Shown: positions 1 to 9,686, numbered from the stretch's first letter. The stretch is DNA of 64,000 bases from Bog-473 sp963791455 (GCA_963791455.1 CAWBSM010000001.1:248001-312000); one strand, 5' to 3'. The notes: a model not told the origin generated them from the letters alone. Made by a program: numbers and translations.

Positions 1-517
1 CCAGCTCTTTGAGAAGTTCAGCGTTTACCGTAGTGAAGCCTGCGATTGCCAACTGGAGCTCCCGGGCGGTCGCAGTCGAAGCATTTGCATCCTCGTGCGC
101 CTGCCTGCGGATCTCTTGGGCCTCCTCGGTAGCTTCACCGAGGATCTCCTTGGCCTTGGCTTCGACTGCTCGCAGAATCTCGTGAATCTGAAGTTCGAGC
201 TTGGCCAACGAAGCTTCAGAGAATTGCTGGGCTTCCACAAAAAGTCGCCCTATTTCGTATTCCGTCGTCTCCACCTTCGCAGCGCTGGCCAGCCGGGTGT
301 TTGCCTCTTCGAGCCGGCCCTGTAACTCCTCGATTGTGCTGGCGATGGTGAGCAGTTCAGAGTTGGCCCACTCGACATCTGTTCCCGCCGCGTGGGCCCC
401 TCCTTCTGTCGCGTCGGTTTCGGGGTGGGTGACAAGGCCCGCGGCTGAGGCCCCCGGGTGGCCGTCGCTCGGATGCTCAAACGCACCGAACACCGAATCG
501 AGAAATGTGGTGCTCAT
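1..517 (-). CDS. Coiled-coil (DivIVA-like) protein, C-terminus off the window
   Basis: A minus-strand reading frame starts at an ATG at 517 and stays open to the left edge, so only about 172 residues are seen and the C-terminus is missing. A purine-rich ribosome-binding site (GGAAGGG) lies just upstream. The first 60 residues are Gly/Ala/acidic and look disordered. From about residue 65 the sequence becomes a long Glu/Ala/Lys/Arg-rich heptad pattern without prolines, typical of a coiled coil, with segments such as EATEEAQEIRRQ resembling DivIVA or Wag31-type and ATP synthase b-like coils. No catalytic motif is visible. A 73-nt element shared with another locus sits directly upstream (548-620). 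A cytoskeletal or polar scaffold role is inference from coiled-coil character only. Confidence 0.75.
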   Translation of the reverse strand, partial: MSTTFLDSVFGAFEHPSDGHPGASAAGLVTHPETDATEGGAHAAGTDVEWANSELLTIASTIEELQGRLEEANTRLASAAKVETTEYEIGRLFVEAQQFSEASLAKLELQIHEILRAVEAKAKEILGEATEEAQEIRRQAHEDANASTATARELQLAIAGFTTVNAELLKEL

Positions 518-547
518 GTGCAGCCCTTCCTAACAGCGTCTTTGTGC

Positions 548-620
548 GATCGACAAGTCGGAATTCGAAGGTTTTGCCTCCTGTTCATCCTCCCGTAAGA
601 AGGGAAACGCCCACGTCACC
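548..620 (-). promoter_or_regulatory. 73-nt conserved upstream element, copy A
   Basis: Read on the minus strand, this stretch aligns without gaps to 20811-20884 on the plus strand, with about 55 of 73 positions identical by hand count. Conserved blocks are CGTTTCC, CTTAC, GATGAAC, GGAGGCAAA, CCT and CCGACTTGTC-ATC. GGAGG...CCTTC can form a small hairpin around the CAAAA loop. It lies about 30 nt before the start codon of the coiled-coil gene. It could be a promoter region, a 5' UTR RNA element or a short conserved reading frame; the class is not recognised. Confidence 0.5.
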
Positions 621-751
621 CTAGGTTTTGTCCTCCGAAGTGGGCGGCTTGATTCACCGACGTTCAAGAGCAACGCTGAGCGATCGTTATGTTCCACCCG
701 TCTGTCAAATCTACGACAAGCCGCGTCCGAGACTCTTGGGTGAGCTGAGGC

Positions 752-1618
752 GTGCCGGACCATTCCACCAGGTGGCGCCCCGATCCCTACGGTGTTCACG
801 AGTTCCGATTCTTCTCCGCTGATGGCAGGCCGACGCTGCTCGTCATGAATCGGGGCAAGACGTCGTACGACAGGCGCCCGACGACCGAGCCCCCACCGGC
901 GTCAGAACCACCAAGGAGGCTCGAGTCCGAGCCACCACCGACTCTTGCGTCGTCTCCCAGTTTCGTTACGCCGCCTTCAGCGGCCGACCCCCACCACCTC
1001 GCGACACTGTCCCCCCCGACATCCGACCCCGTTACCGACGACTCCGCTGCCGAACTGAACCGCCCGCAGGCGGCCGTTCCCTTGGTCGCCGACTTCGCAG
1101 GCGATCCGTCAGCCCCCTTGGACGAGCGAGGGAGTCCAGAGGCCCCCAACCGACCGCTCAAGATCGTCTATTGCATCGTGTTCGGCGCCTTGGCCTTAAG
1201 CGTGTTGGGGTTGATTTACATACATTTCTTTAACCACACGGGTAGAGGGCACTCGACACACGCCGAAGGGGCAACGACGACGTCATTGGCTCCCCAGACA
1301 ACCACGACCGCACCGGCGTTGCCGACCGCGTTGCAGCCCGGCGCAGAGGCTGCCGCCACCACAATGGTTTCGAGCTGGTCGTCAGGGAACAGGGCTGCAG
1401 CGCTCACCGTCGCGACACCAACGGCCGTCGCCACCCTCTTCGCAGAGCCATACGCCAGTGAACAGGCCATAGACCGTGGCTGCAGTACCTCGTTCACACC
1501 AATTGTGTGCACATTTGGGCCCGCCGGAGGAGCATCACCCACCGAGGCGATTTACGAGATCGACGTCTCCCAAACGGCTGGCGGCTGGTATGTAAGTTCG
1601 GTCAAGATCGAAAATTGA
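752..1618 (+). CDS. Single-pass membrane protein with N-terminal DUF2510-like motif
   Basis: 288 residues from a GTG start. The first 35 residues (RWRPDPYGVHEFRFF ... DGRPT) resemble the short Trp/Pro/Asp-rich cytoplasmic motif of DUF2510-type actinobacterial membrane proteins, which supports this start although no clear ribosome-binding site is seen. Residues 40-130 are Pro/Ser/Asp-rich and probably disordered. One membrane segment follows (about 135-160, IVYCIVFGALALSVLG), then a Thr-rich linker and an extracellular domain of about 90 residues with two cysteines (CSTSF, VCTFGP). It faces the next envelope gene in the same direction. Function unknown; the topology is inferred from hydropathy. 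Confidence 0.7.
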   Translation: MPDHSTRWRPDPYGVHEFRFFSADGRPTLLVMNRGKTSYDRRPTTEPPPASEPPRRLESEPPPTLASSPSFVTPPSAADPHHLATLSPPTSDPVTDDSAAELNRPQAAVPLVADFAGDPSAPLDERGSPEAPNRPLKIVYCIVFGALALSVLGLIYIHFFNHTGRGHSTHAEGATTTSLAPQTTTTAPALPTALQPGAEAAATTMVSSWSSGNRAAALTVATPTAVATLFAEPYASEQAIDRGCSTSFTPIVCTFGPAGGASPTEAIYEIDVSQTAGGWYVSSVKIEN

Positions 1619-1781
1619 GTCCCGACCAGGCGAAGGCCTCCCAGTTCAACCGCGTTGAGGCGTCCAGGTCGGCAAGCGTCGTCCCCGCGTTCCATTCAAG
1701 GTCCCATCGGCTCGTGCTCAGATGGGGCCAATGCAGTGTGGCGGTCTTGACGGAGATCAAAATTGCGGCCACGGTTGACTC

Positions 1782-2507
1782 ATGTCGCCTCCGCAAGAAT
1801 CGAGTAACGGTGCTGTTGTCGATCCCCGTCAAAGCGGACCCATGTCGAGTGGGGATGCCGCGATGCCCGCACCGGGGGAGCTCCACATCAAGGATCGACG
1901 AACCTGGAAAACGTGGCAGCTGGTCACCGCTATGTTGGCGGCAGCCCTGGTGGGGATGGCATTGAACTACCACACGGTGGGCGCGACTCAATCGTCGAAC
2001 GCGCCAGCGTATGTCCTACCCAAGTCGACTGGATCCACCACCACGACGACGCCGTCGTCCGCCGCAGACTCAAGTGGATCCTCCACCACCACGACGGCTG
2101 CCGCCGGCGGATCAAGTGGCTCCACCCCTACCACAACGGCTGCCGCCGGCGGATCCACCGCCACATCGGCTCCGTCGTCAACGTCGTCGCCTGGAGCCGG
2201 ACCCGCACGCGTCCTCATGGGCCCGACGCAGCTCCAAGGCAATTGGACCAGCCCGGCGTTCACAACGACCGTCGCCGGATGGAACATCGGCTGGGCATTC
2301 AACTGCAGCCCTGCGCCAGCCGCAGGGACGTCCTTCCAGGTTTTCGTGACCCCAGCTGGGTCGTCGTCTCCCACCGGAACGCCCGCGATCAGCGAAACTG
2401 GTCCATCGGGACAGTCGGTGACGGCGCAGTCTTCGCTCGGGGCGCAGACGCTCGTCGTACAAGCCCCGGCAAGCTGCACCTGGGCGGTGAAGGTCACCGG
2501 CTCGTAG
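1782..2507 (+). CDS. Membrane-anchored Thr/Ser-rich protein with C-terminal beta domain
   Basis: 241 residues. A charged N-terminus of about 45 residues is followed by one membrane segment (WQLVTAMLAAALVGMAL), a 75-residue linker made almost only of Thr, Ser, Ala and Gly, and a C-terminal domain of about 100 residues (GGWNIGW-type strand, FNCSP, SCTWAVKVT) that looks like a small disulfide-bonded beta sandwich. The architecture matches surface proteins whose sensory or binding domain is held away from the membrane. An ATG at 1842 is an alternative start. Function not recognised. Confidence 0.7.
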   Translation: MSPPQESSNGAVVDPRQSGPMSSGDAAMPAPGELHIKDRRTWKTWQLVTAMLAAALVGMALNYHTVGATQSSNAPAYVLPKSTGSTTTTTPSSAADSSGSSTTTTAAAGGSSGSTPTTTAAAGGSTATSAPSSTSSPGAGPARVLMGPTQLQGNWTSPAFTTTVAGWNIGWAFNCSPAPAAGTSFQVFVTPAGSSSPTGTPAISETGPSGQSVTAQSSLGAQTLVVQAPASCTWAVKVTGS

Positions 2508-2604
2508 CTGCGACTGGCAAGCGATACATCGCCGGGCGAAGAAGGTCGTCTGCTCAAGTCGACTCCGGACGGTGACCGCTCCCCGAATCAGCGCTCTCTC
2601 AGAA

Positions 2605-3339
2605 TCAGCGCGCTTCTGCTCCGGATCCCGGACTGTCGAGATTGGCCAGCGCGGCATCGAGGTCATCGAAGAAGTTGTAGTTACGATTCGCCGGCTCGGT
2701 GGTGAACTCGGTGAGCGCGGTTTCGCTCCAATCAGGTGACAGTGGTGCGTCGTCCGAATTCCCCGTGTTCAGGTTCTGACGCTGCGTAACGACCTCAGTT
2801 GATGTGCGGGTTGGTGTCGACGACGGATCAGCGGGTGATGTCCACGACGCTTCTGCGGTCTCCCGACGAGTGACTCTGGTCGACGCGCCTCCGAGGCGAC
2901 CGAGATCGGTATCAGATGAACAGGGCCGGCTTGGTCGCGTGCTCCTCGCGATCTGATCGCCCTGAATCTCTCGGTGAGAATCGCTCCCCGTCTCGGCCGT
3001 GTCGACCAGTCTCGCACGAGGCGCTCGCTCGAAGTCAGGGAATTCAGCGTGCGCTGACTGCTCGACGACGAAGTCCGCGGCAATCAAGTGCTCCAGACGC
3101 ACGTCTTGAACCTTGCACAGCAACAACTCTTGAGAATCGGTGAGCGCATACAGCACTTCTGTGAGCTGGGCAAGCGAATCTTTGGACGAAATGTCTGTCA
3201 CGTCTGAGTCCAATCGCCGGCTTGACAGTCGATTCGGGCCCGTCGGGAACTCGGAGAGCGCCCGAAGAGTCGAAGGATCGGGGGCTTCGGAGCGCGCCAA
3301 ACATACGGCACTCAGGAGTCGGGTGGCAACTGCAAGCAA
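2605..3339 (-). CDS. Hypothetical acidic/Ser-Thr-rich protein
   Basis: The frame is open for 244 codons from a TTG; there is no ATG inside it, and a GTG at 3201 is another possible start, so the N-terminus is uncertain. The C-terminal half is rich in Ser, Thr, Arg and Asp and looks disordered, ending in a short amphipathic helix (FFDDLDAALANLD). A central part (LTEVLYALTDSQELLLC) looks helical. No signal peptide, membrane segment or known motif is seen. It is transcribed divergently from the envelope cluster. Codon use looks coding but less GC-biased than neighbours. Confidence 0.4.
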   Translation of the reverse strand: MLAVATRLLSAVCLARSEAPDPSTLRALSEFPTGPNRLSSRRLDSDVTDISSKDSLAQLTEVLYALTDSQELLLCKVQDVRLEHLIAADFVVEQSAHAEFPDFERAPRARLVDTAETGSDSHREIQGDQIARSTRPSRPCSSDTDLGRLGGASTRVTRRETAEASWTSPADPSSTPTRTSTEVVTQRQNLNTGNSDDAPLSPDWSETALTEFTTEPANRNYNFFDDLDAALANLDSPGSGAEAR

Positions 3340-3505
3340 CCTAGGTTAACCGTTCGTGACGAGTCCGAGACGGGCGTGCAATCTGCAGATGTTTTGTGTG
3401 TGTCACCAGGCCTTTCTGCTTGAGCGTGTCCCACAGATATGTAAGAACACCTTTGGAACAGATGTGAGCCCACTCAGCGTCCCCGATCCCAAGGAGCCAC
3501 CTTTG

Positions 3506-4201
3506 ATGTCACTTCGCAATGTTTCGAGGCGAGTCGCCGTATCTCTTGCCGCTACAGCGGTCGCCGGAACGCTCGGCCTTATAGCGTTCTCGTCACCTGC
3601 CGGCGCCACCGGTGGTGGTGCCAACGTGGCACCTCAGGGCACCGTCACGCCGGGACCGTACGACAGCGGCCAGTTGGTCAACGTGACGGTTCCGGCTATG
3701 CAGGACTGTTACGGAAGTTCCAACCCGTGCTTCACCACGGCATCGGGTAACTCCCTCGCCGCCATCCAGATCGTCGAGTGTTCGACGCCCAATGGCGTGT
3801 ACCCAACCAAGAACATTTCGACTTTCTGCGATGACTGGAGCCAACAGGGCCCGACCGTCACTCCCGATTCCAATGGTGACGGTGGTGTCACCTTCGACGG
3901 CTACACGGTCCTTGCGTTGCCGGACACCGCCGGTGGGGAGGCAAGCGGCGGGATCACCTGCGGCAGCACCTTGGCGACGGAATGTTCCCTCTACGTGGGG
4001 GACAACATCGGCAACGACGGAGCAGCGCATGTGTGGTCGCAGCCGTTCTTCGTCAAGACGGACCCGACCGACTCCGGCACGATCAGCCCCGGTGACGGCA
4101 CCCCCGAAGTCCCATTGGCCATCATCCTGCCACTTTCGGCGATGGGCCTGCTCGGTGCCGCCGTTGCGATCCGCCGCCGTCGCGCAGCGCGGGCTGCGTA
4201 G
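3506..4201 (+). CDS. Secreted protein with ECS domain and PEVPLA-type C-terminal sorting signal
   Basis: 231 residues. The ATG at 3506 is chosen because AAGGAG lies 9 nt upstream. A signal peptide (about residues 1-34, ending in PAGA) is followed by a beta-rich domain of about 150 residues with the pattern IQIVECS-PNG, FCDDW, GYTVLALPD, TC, CSLYVGDN and SQPFFV. The same pattern occurs in three other genes of this cluster and is reminiscent of the neocarzinostatin-type beta sandwich; that fold assignment is inference. The C-terminus is a tripartite signal: PEVPLA, a hydrophobic helix, then RRRR. This resembles exosortase (PEP-CTERM-like) substrates, and an exosortase-family gene lies 13 kb downstream in the same cluster. 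Confidence 0.85.
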   Translation: MSLRNVSRRVAVSLAATAVAGTLGLIAFSSPAGATGGGANVAPQGTVTPGPYDSGQLVNVTVPAMQDCYGSSNPCFTTASGNSLAAIQIVECSTPNGVYPTKNISTFCDDWSQQGPTVTPDSNGDGGVTFDGYTVLALPDTAGGEASGGITCGSTLATECSLYVGDNIGNDGAAHVWSQPFFVKTDPTDSGTISPGDGTPEVPLAIILPLSAMGLLGAAVAIRRRRAARAA

Positions 4202-4332
4202 GGGCCGCAACCGGACCTAGATCACGAGAGAGCCAATCACGAGAGAGCAGAGAACGATCGAACCGAGCTCGATCGAACGGTCATGAGAAACAACCCAATC
4301 GAAGAGATATACAAAAGGAGCATTCAACGACC

Positions 4333-6660
4333 ATGAGTACGCACAAGCTACGCGTTGGCGTGGCAAAGCTGGCGGGCGCAGGGGCAGCCGCCCTCTTCGC
4401 CACGCTGGTCATCGGCGGGGGGGTGGCGTCGGCGACGCCACCGTCAGACCCGTCCGGAGGCGCAACCCCCGTCGCCCCTCACTTCTACAACGGGAACGTC
4501 GAGCAGATCCGGGGCACCGGTTCTGACACGACGATCTTCATGATGCAAAGGATCAGCGACCTCTACACCGGGGCCGGCCTCTACGGCTGCACCCTCAACG
4601 ACACGGCCGGCGAGACGGTGTACAACACCAATGACCAGACGTTGGCGAACGGCACCGCCAACCTGGAGAACTACTGCCAGTCGAACAAGAACGCCGACAC
4701 CACCGACGTCAACGACAACTGGGACCGCGTCGAGGTCACAGAGGGCGTGGACGACGTCGGTTCGACGGCCGGACAACAGCAGCTGTGCGCGTCGCTCGAC
4801 ACGCCACTCAACGTCGACTTCTCCCGCTCCTCCAAGGGTGTGGCTTCCAATGCCGGGTGCACCACTTTGGTGCCGACCGGCTACGCCAAAGACGGCGTGC
4901 CGATCCTCGAGCAGTATGCGATGAACCCGTCCACGATCGGCACGGGGACCTCGAGCACCTACCCCTACGAGTACATCAACGGCGGCTCGGTCGGCCTGGC
5001 GTCCGGTGGCTGGCTGCCCGGTGACAACACCGGGTGCACCCCCACGTTGAACTCCTCGGGCCAGCCCCAGAGCGCTGGGGTGGACGGCTACTGCAGCGGA
5101 TCGCCGGCGCTCGAGATCTCCAACGCCGACGGCGGCGGTGGAGCGGGGAGCACGGCCTACCGGCTCTGGTGCGCCACGAACACCACGCGCATCAGCGACT
5201 GGGGCGCGCTCACCAACCTGGGCCCGAACCTCGAGGTCCAAGTGGCGCTCACGGGTGGTTCGAAGACGGCCACCTTCGACCGCCAAGACAGCGGCGTGCT
5301 GACCACCAACGGATCCCAGCTCGTCGTCGACCCCTTCGCGGAGAACTCCGACGTGGGAGACAGCATCTCGGGCACGAACATCCCGTCGGGGGACACCATC
5401 ACGGCGTACCACCTGGCCACGTCGACCACGCCGCAGGAGTTCACCATCGGCCCGAACCCCGCCTCGGGGACCACGGCGCTCCCCGGTGAGACCGTCACCC
5501 TCACCGGTGGCTCGTTCCCCTCGACCGTCGCCGCGACGGACGCCATCACCGGGCCCGACATCCCCTCGGGCACCACGGTCTCGTCGGTCAGCGGTACGAC
5601 GCTGCAGCTGTCGCAGAATGCGTCGGCCACCGCCAACGACGTGGCACGGATCACGACGAGCGGCACCCTGGCCATCGGCCAAGGTGTGCCGATCAACGTG
5701 CCGATCCGCCTCATGGCCGTCAACTCGTCCTCGGGGACCGAGGCCACGTTCGCCAGCTACGCCGAGTCCGGCGTGAGCGGTGGTGGCTGCGGCGGCAGCA
5801 TGAACACCAACTCGCCGACCGACCCGAACCCGAGCACCGACACCGGTGACAACGCTTCGGTGCATACGGCGTTGGAGAACAACGAGGACCAGGTCAACCA
5901 GTTCGCCGTCGACGACTTCCCGTCGCCCGACTACACGGACCAGGCCATCGAGGTTTCGACCTCGCTCTACATCGAGTCCAATGGTGTCAACAACACGGAC
6001 CCCTACGCCGGTGGCTCGACCATCAACGGGACCACGTACGCCGCCATCAAGGTTGCGGAGAACTTCGCTCCGAGCAACAACAAGGCCTTCCCGACCTCCT
6101 CGGACGAGATTGCCAACACCTACGCGACGGCACGGACCCTCTACAACATGTACAACTCGAACACGGTGCGAGCCTCGACCGGTGGCTTCCTCAACTGGGT
6201 CTGTGACTCGAACACCAACTTCAGCAAGGCAACCGACAACTCGACGGGTCTGAACTTCGACTCCGAGCTCGGCTCGCTCATCGGCACGACCTATGGCTTC
6301 CCACGCCTGACGGACACGTCGACCGCACCGGCCATCGCCGTGCCGCCGGACAACCTGGCTGCACCGAACAACACCTGTGCGGCCAGCCTGCCGGTGAACA
6401 TCGCGGCCACGTCGAACCAGATCACCCTGGCGAGCGGGACCTTCCCGCCCGACATCGTGAACGCGGGCGGGTTGGTCGGTGGGGCCAGCGTGTCCATCGC
6501 CAACGCTGACTTCCCGTCGGGCACCACCGTGGTGTCCGGTGCTGGGACGTCGACGCTGACGCTGTCGCAGACCTCGACGAACTCGAGCGCAGCGACGGGT
6601 GTTGCCACTGTCTTCTACGGGGTTCCGTCGGTGACGTCGGTGGCCTCACCGCAGACGTAA
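4333..6660 (+). CDS. Large secreted periplasmic-binding-type (PstS-like) protein with beta insertions
   Basis: 775 residues with a signal peptide (to about residue 35, ASA). The mature N-terminus carries a GTGSDTT motif like the substrate-binding loop of PstS-related proteins, and later sections (RSSKG, FAVDDFPSPD, NGVNNTDPYAG, GFLNWVCD) fit a two-lobed type II binding protein. At least two segments (about 300-440 and 690-760) are Ser/Thr/Gly-rich repeats with paired motifs of the type IPSGT-V and LSQ-ATA, which look like inserted beta-repeat domains. No lipobox and no C-terminal sorting signal are seen, so it may be released or bound by partners. AAAGGAG lies 12 nt before the start. A terminator follows the gene. 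Confidence 0.85.
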   Translation: MSTHKLRVGVAKLAGAGAAALFATLVIGGGVASATPPSDPSGGATPVAPHFYNGNVEQIRGTGSDTTIFMMQRISDLYTGAGLYGCTLNDTAGETVYNTNDQTLANGTANLENYCQSNKNADTTDVNDNWDRVEVTEGVDDVGSTAGQQQLCASLDTPLNVDFSRSSKGVASNAGCTTLVPTGYAKDGVPILEQYAMNPSTIGTGTSSTYPYEYINGGSVGLASGGWLPGDNTGCTPTLNSSGQPQSAGVDGYCSGSPALEISNADGGGGAGSTAYRLWCATNTTRISDWGALTNLGPNLEVQVALTGGSKTATFDRQDSGVLTTNGSQLVVDPFAENSDVGDSISGTNIPSGDTITAYHLATSTTPQEFTIGPNPASGTTALPGETVTLTGGSFPSTVAATDAITGPDIPSGTTVSSVSGTTLQLSQNASATANDVARITTSGTLAIGQGVPINVPIRLMAVNSSSGTEATFASYAESGVSGGGCGGSMNTNSPTDPNPSTDTGDNASVHTALENNEDQVNQFAVDDFPSPDYTDQAIEVSTSLYIESNGVNNTDPYAGGSTINGTTYAAIKVAENFAPSNNKAFPTSSDEIANTYATARTLYNMYNSNTVRASTGGFLNWVCDSNTNFSKATDNSTGLNFDSELGSLIGTTYGFPRLTDTSTAPAIAVPPDNLAAPNNTCAASLPVNIAATSNQITLASGTFPPDIVNAGGLVGGASVSIANADFPSGTTVVSGAGTSTLTLSQTSTNSSAATGVATVFYGVPSVTSVASPQT

Positions 6661-6670
6661 CAAGTGGAAT

Positions 6671-6701
6671 GCAGTGGCGCCGACTTCGTCGGCGGCACTG
6701 C
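6671..6701 (+). terminator. Stable hairpin after the large binding-type protein
   Basis: GCAGTG-G-CGCCGAC pairs with GTCGGCG-G-CACTGC across a TTC loop, with one internal G/G mismatch. It lies 11 nt after the stop codon at 6660 and is followed by a second, U-tailed hairpin, so the pair may act together in 3' end formation. Confidence 0.6.
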
Positions 6702-6714
6702 AATTGAAGCCCTG

Positions 6715-6755
6715 GCCCGGGGTCCAGCGAGTTAAATCGCAGGCCCCGGGCTTTT
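6715..6755 (+). terminator. Rho-independent-like terminator
   Basis: GCCCGGGG (6715-6722) pairs perfectly with CCCCGGGC (6744-6751) and is followed directly by TTTT. The loop is long (21 nt), which is not ideal, but it sits in the only sizeable gap inside the cluster and probably separates 4333-6660 from the following transcription unit. Confidence 0.6.
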
Positions 6756-6827
6756 GGGCGTGCTAGGGGCGGATGAAAAACAGAGGGGAGAAGGGAAACG
6801 AGTGCGGAAGTCCCAAGGAGAGCGGGT

Positions 6828-9686
6828 GTGAATTCGTGCGGAAGGAGTGCTTCGTTGCGCCGGCGCTGGACGCACCTGCAACGTGCCGGCGTCGGCCTGA
6901 TAGCGGGCGCGGCGATCACCATAGGTCTGTTCGCCGTCGCCGGGGCAACCGGACCGACGACCGGCTCGGTCGTGCCGAACGCGGCCCAACCGCAAAGCGG
7001 CTTCACGGCCGGCATCCCGTTCGCGAGTGGCCAGGCCATCAATGTGGTCATCCCGGCCAATCCGGCCTTCGCCGCTCCCAACAATACTTCCTCCATCCAG
7101 ATCGTCGAGTGCTCGACCCCAGATGGCGTCGTTCCAGCGAAGAACATTGCGAATGTCTGCGACGATTGGACTCAACAGGGCCCCACGATTCTCCCCAATG
7201 CCGATGGGAGCATCACTTTCGCCGGCTACACGGTCCTTGCCATGCCGGACACGCCCGGTGGTGAGTCGAGCAGCCCGATCACCTGTAGCAACACGGCGGC
7301 GACGGAATGCTCCCTCTACATCGGCAACAACTACCAGGACGACGGAGCGGCCCACCTGTGGTCGCAGCCGTTCTACATCTCTTCGAACTCCACTGACAGT
7401 GGAATACCCGCCGGTGATGGCTCAGCGCCCGCGGCGGTCACGGCACCGGATCCCAACCTGTCGACGGTGGTGGCGTCACCGACCACGGCGACGGCGGACG
7501 GCGTCGATCAGTCGACGGTGACCGTGACGCTGCTCGGGACTGCTTCGGTACCCGTCGGAGGCAAAGCGGTCACCTTGGCCGCGACGACGTGCACGCCCTC
7601 GCCGTGCGCGGCGACCTTCACGGGACCCTCGCCAGCCTCGACGGGGGCCAACGGACAAACCACCTTCACCGTGACCGACACCGTGGCCCAATCCGTGACC
7701 GTCAAGGCGACCGATACGACCGACCCGGTCACGCTGAACAACACGGCGACCGTTACCTTCCAAGCCCCCGTGGCTGATCAGTCCCACTCTACGGTCACCG
7801 CGTCTCCGACGACGGTGGCCTCAGGCGGATCGACGACGATTAGCGTGACTCTGCGGGACCAGGCTGACAACGCCCAACCAGTGGCGAATCAGACGGTCAC
7901 GCTGGCTGGAACCGGCAGCACCGTCATCACGCCGGCGGCGACCCCCAATGTCACCAACGCCGCAGGAGTGGCCACCTTTACCGCGACGGATCCCGCGGCC
8001 GAAACGGTGACGTTCACCGCCACGGACACGACGGAGAGCACCGTGCTCACCAACACCGCTTCGGTGACCTTCGGGACTCTGACCGTCTCGGGATCCAAGT
8101 CGACGGTGACGGTCTCCCCGGTGGCGCCGCTCGGCTTGGAGGGGACCACGGCGACCGTGACACTCCTCAGCGCTGGCGGCAGTCCCGTCGCCGGCAAGAC
8201 TGTGACCCTCCAGCCCTCCTCCGGGACGTCAGTGCAAATCGGCGCAGCATCGCCGACGATGACAGACGCCAGCGGGCAGGTGACATTCAAGTTGACCGAC
8301 ACGGTGGCGGAAAGCGTCACTCTGACCGCAACGGACACGACGGACATCGTCGCGCTGACATCGCAACCGACCGTACAATTCGAGACGTCAACACCGTCGG
8401 CGACTTCGTCCACCGTGACTGCCCCGGTCTCGACCTCCCCGGCAGACGGCGAGACCCAGACGTTGATCACGGTCACCCTGAATGACCAGTTCGGCAATCC
8501 TGAGTCGGGCAAGACGATCACCGTCCAAGGTTCTCCCTCGGGGAACGTCCAGATCCACCCCATCTCGATCGGTAGCACCCAACCGGGTATCACGACGGCG
8601 AACGGTGTGGCGGAGTTCGAAGCAGACGACAGCCAGGCCGAAACGGTCACCTTCACAGCCGCCGACACCACGGACTCTGTGACCTTGAAGCAGACGGTGT
8701 CGATCACCTACGTGGCGGGAGCAGGCGATCCCGACTCGCGGGGGTCGACCGTCACCGTCTCGCCGGCGAATCCACCCGCCGATGGATCGACGCCTTCGAC
8801 GATCACAGTGACCCTGACCGACTACTTCTCCAACCCGGTTTCGGGTCAGACCATCACGCTGGCGGCGTTGAACGGGAGCTCGAAGGTGACCCCAGCGAGT
8901 GCCGTGACCAGTCAAGCGGGACAGGTCACGTTTTCGGCCACCGACTCCACCGCAGAAGTTGTGACCTATCAGGCGACGGACGTCAGCGACGACAATGCCG
9001 TGTTCCCGGCTGAAGGCGTCGTGACCTTCGGCAGTCCTCCAGCCCCTCCACCAGTCGCTGCCTACTGTTCTGTGTTGGCTGATCCGAGCAGCGTCCCTGC
9101 GAACGGAACGCAAACGGCGACGGTCTCCGTGCTCCTTTATGACGGCAACGGGGATCCGGTCTCCGGAAAGACGGTGGCGCTCGACGCCACTGGCGGCTCC
9201 TCAAAAGTGACAGCCACGAGCGCAACCACGTCCAACAGCGGTATGGCCACCTTCACGGTGAGCGACACCGCGGCTGAGTCGGTGACGTACACGGCGAAGG
9301 ACACAACGGACAACATTGATCTCGCCGCCCTGCCAGTGACGGTGAAATTCACTACCGCCAGCACCACGGGTTCGACTACCACGACCACCACGTCCACGAC
9401 GACGACGTCACCAAGCACCACGACGACGACATCCTCGAGCGCTACGCCGGTCGCATCGGCGACGAGCACGTCAGGGGGGTCGTTGGCGGGGAACACCGGC
9501 AATACGGGCAGCGCGGCCACGTCCCCATCTACCGCTTCCTTGGCCTCCACCGGTGTGCCCACCGTCCTGCCGTGGCTCGTCGGAGTGGGAGCATTGTTCT
9601 TGGCAGTCGGCACGATCGGGCGGCGACGATTCGACGCCGAAGGATCGCAGTCGGACTCACCGATAGGGAACCAGAATGAAGGGTGA
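6828..9686 (+). CDS. Wall-anchored adhesin-like protein: ECS domain plus six invasin-like Ig repeats, LASTG signal
   Basis: 952 residues from a GTG with AAGGAG 7 nt upstream. A signal peptide or N-terminal helix (about 17-40) is followed by the same ECS domain as in the 3506-4201 product (IQIVECSTPDG, VCDDW, GYTVLAMPD, CSLYIGNN, SQPFYI). Then come six repeats of about 90-100 residues beginning STV-ASP or similar and containing G-A-FT-TDT--ETVT-TATDTT, the hallmark of Big_1 (invasin/intimin) Ig-like domains. A Thr/Ser-rich stalk precedes the C-terminal LASTG, a hydrophobic helix and a basic tail (GRRRF). LAxTG is the usual recognition motif of class E sortases, and such a sortase is encoded at 19252. 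A fibrous surface adhesin role is inferred. Confidence 0.9.
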   Translation: MNSCGRSASLRRRWTHLQRAGVGLIAGAAITIGLFAVAGATGPTTGSVVPNAAQPQSGFTAGIPFASGQAINVVIPANPAFAAPNNTSSIQIVECSTPDGVVPAKNIANVCDDWTQQGPTILPNADGSITFAGYTVLAMPDTPGGESSSPITCSNTAATECSLYIGNNYQDDGAAHLWSQPFYISSNSTDSGIPAGDGSAPAAVTAPDPNLSTVVASPTTATADGVDQSTVTVTLLGTASVPVGGKAVTLAATTCTPSPCAATFTGPSPASTGANGQTTFTVTDTVAQSVTVKATDTTDPVTLNNTATVTFQAPVADQSHSTVTASPTTVASGGSTTISVTLRDQADNAQPVANQTVTLAGTGSTVITPAATPNVTNAAGVATFTATDPAAETVTFTATDTTESTVLTNTASVTFGTLTVSGSKSTVTVSPVAPLGLEGTTATVTLLSAGGSPVAGKTVTLQPSSGTSVQIGAASPTMTDASGQVTFKLTDTVAESVTLTATDTTDIVALTSQPTVQFETSTPSATSSTVTAPVSTSPADGETQTLITVTLNDQFGNPESGKTITVQGSPSGNVQIHPISIGSTQPGITTANGVAEFEADDSQAETVTFTAADTTDSVTLKQTVSITYVAGAGDPDSRGSTVTVSPANPPADGSTPSTITVTLTDYFSNPVSGQTITLAALNGSSKVTPASAVTSQAGQVTFSATDSTAEVVTYQATDVSDDNAVFPAEGVVTFGSPPAPPPVAAYCSVLADPSSVPANGTQTATVSVLLYDGNGDPVSGKTVALDATGGSSKVTATSATTSNSGMATFTVSDTAAESVTYTAKDTTDNIDLAALPVTVKFTTASTTGSTTTTTTSTTTTSPSTTTTTSSSATPVASATSTSGGSLAGNTGNTGSAATSPSTASLASTGVPTVLPWLVGVGALFLAVGTIGRRRFDAEGSQSDSPIGNQNEG

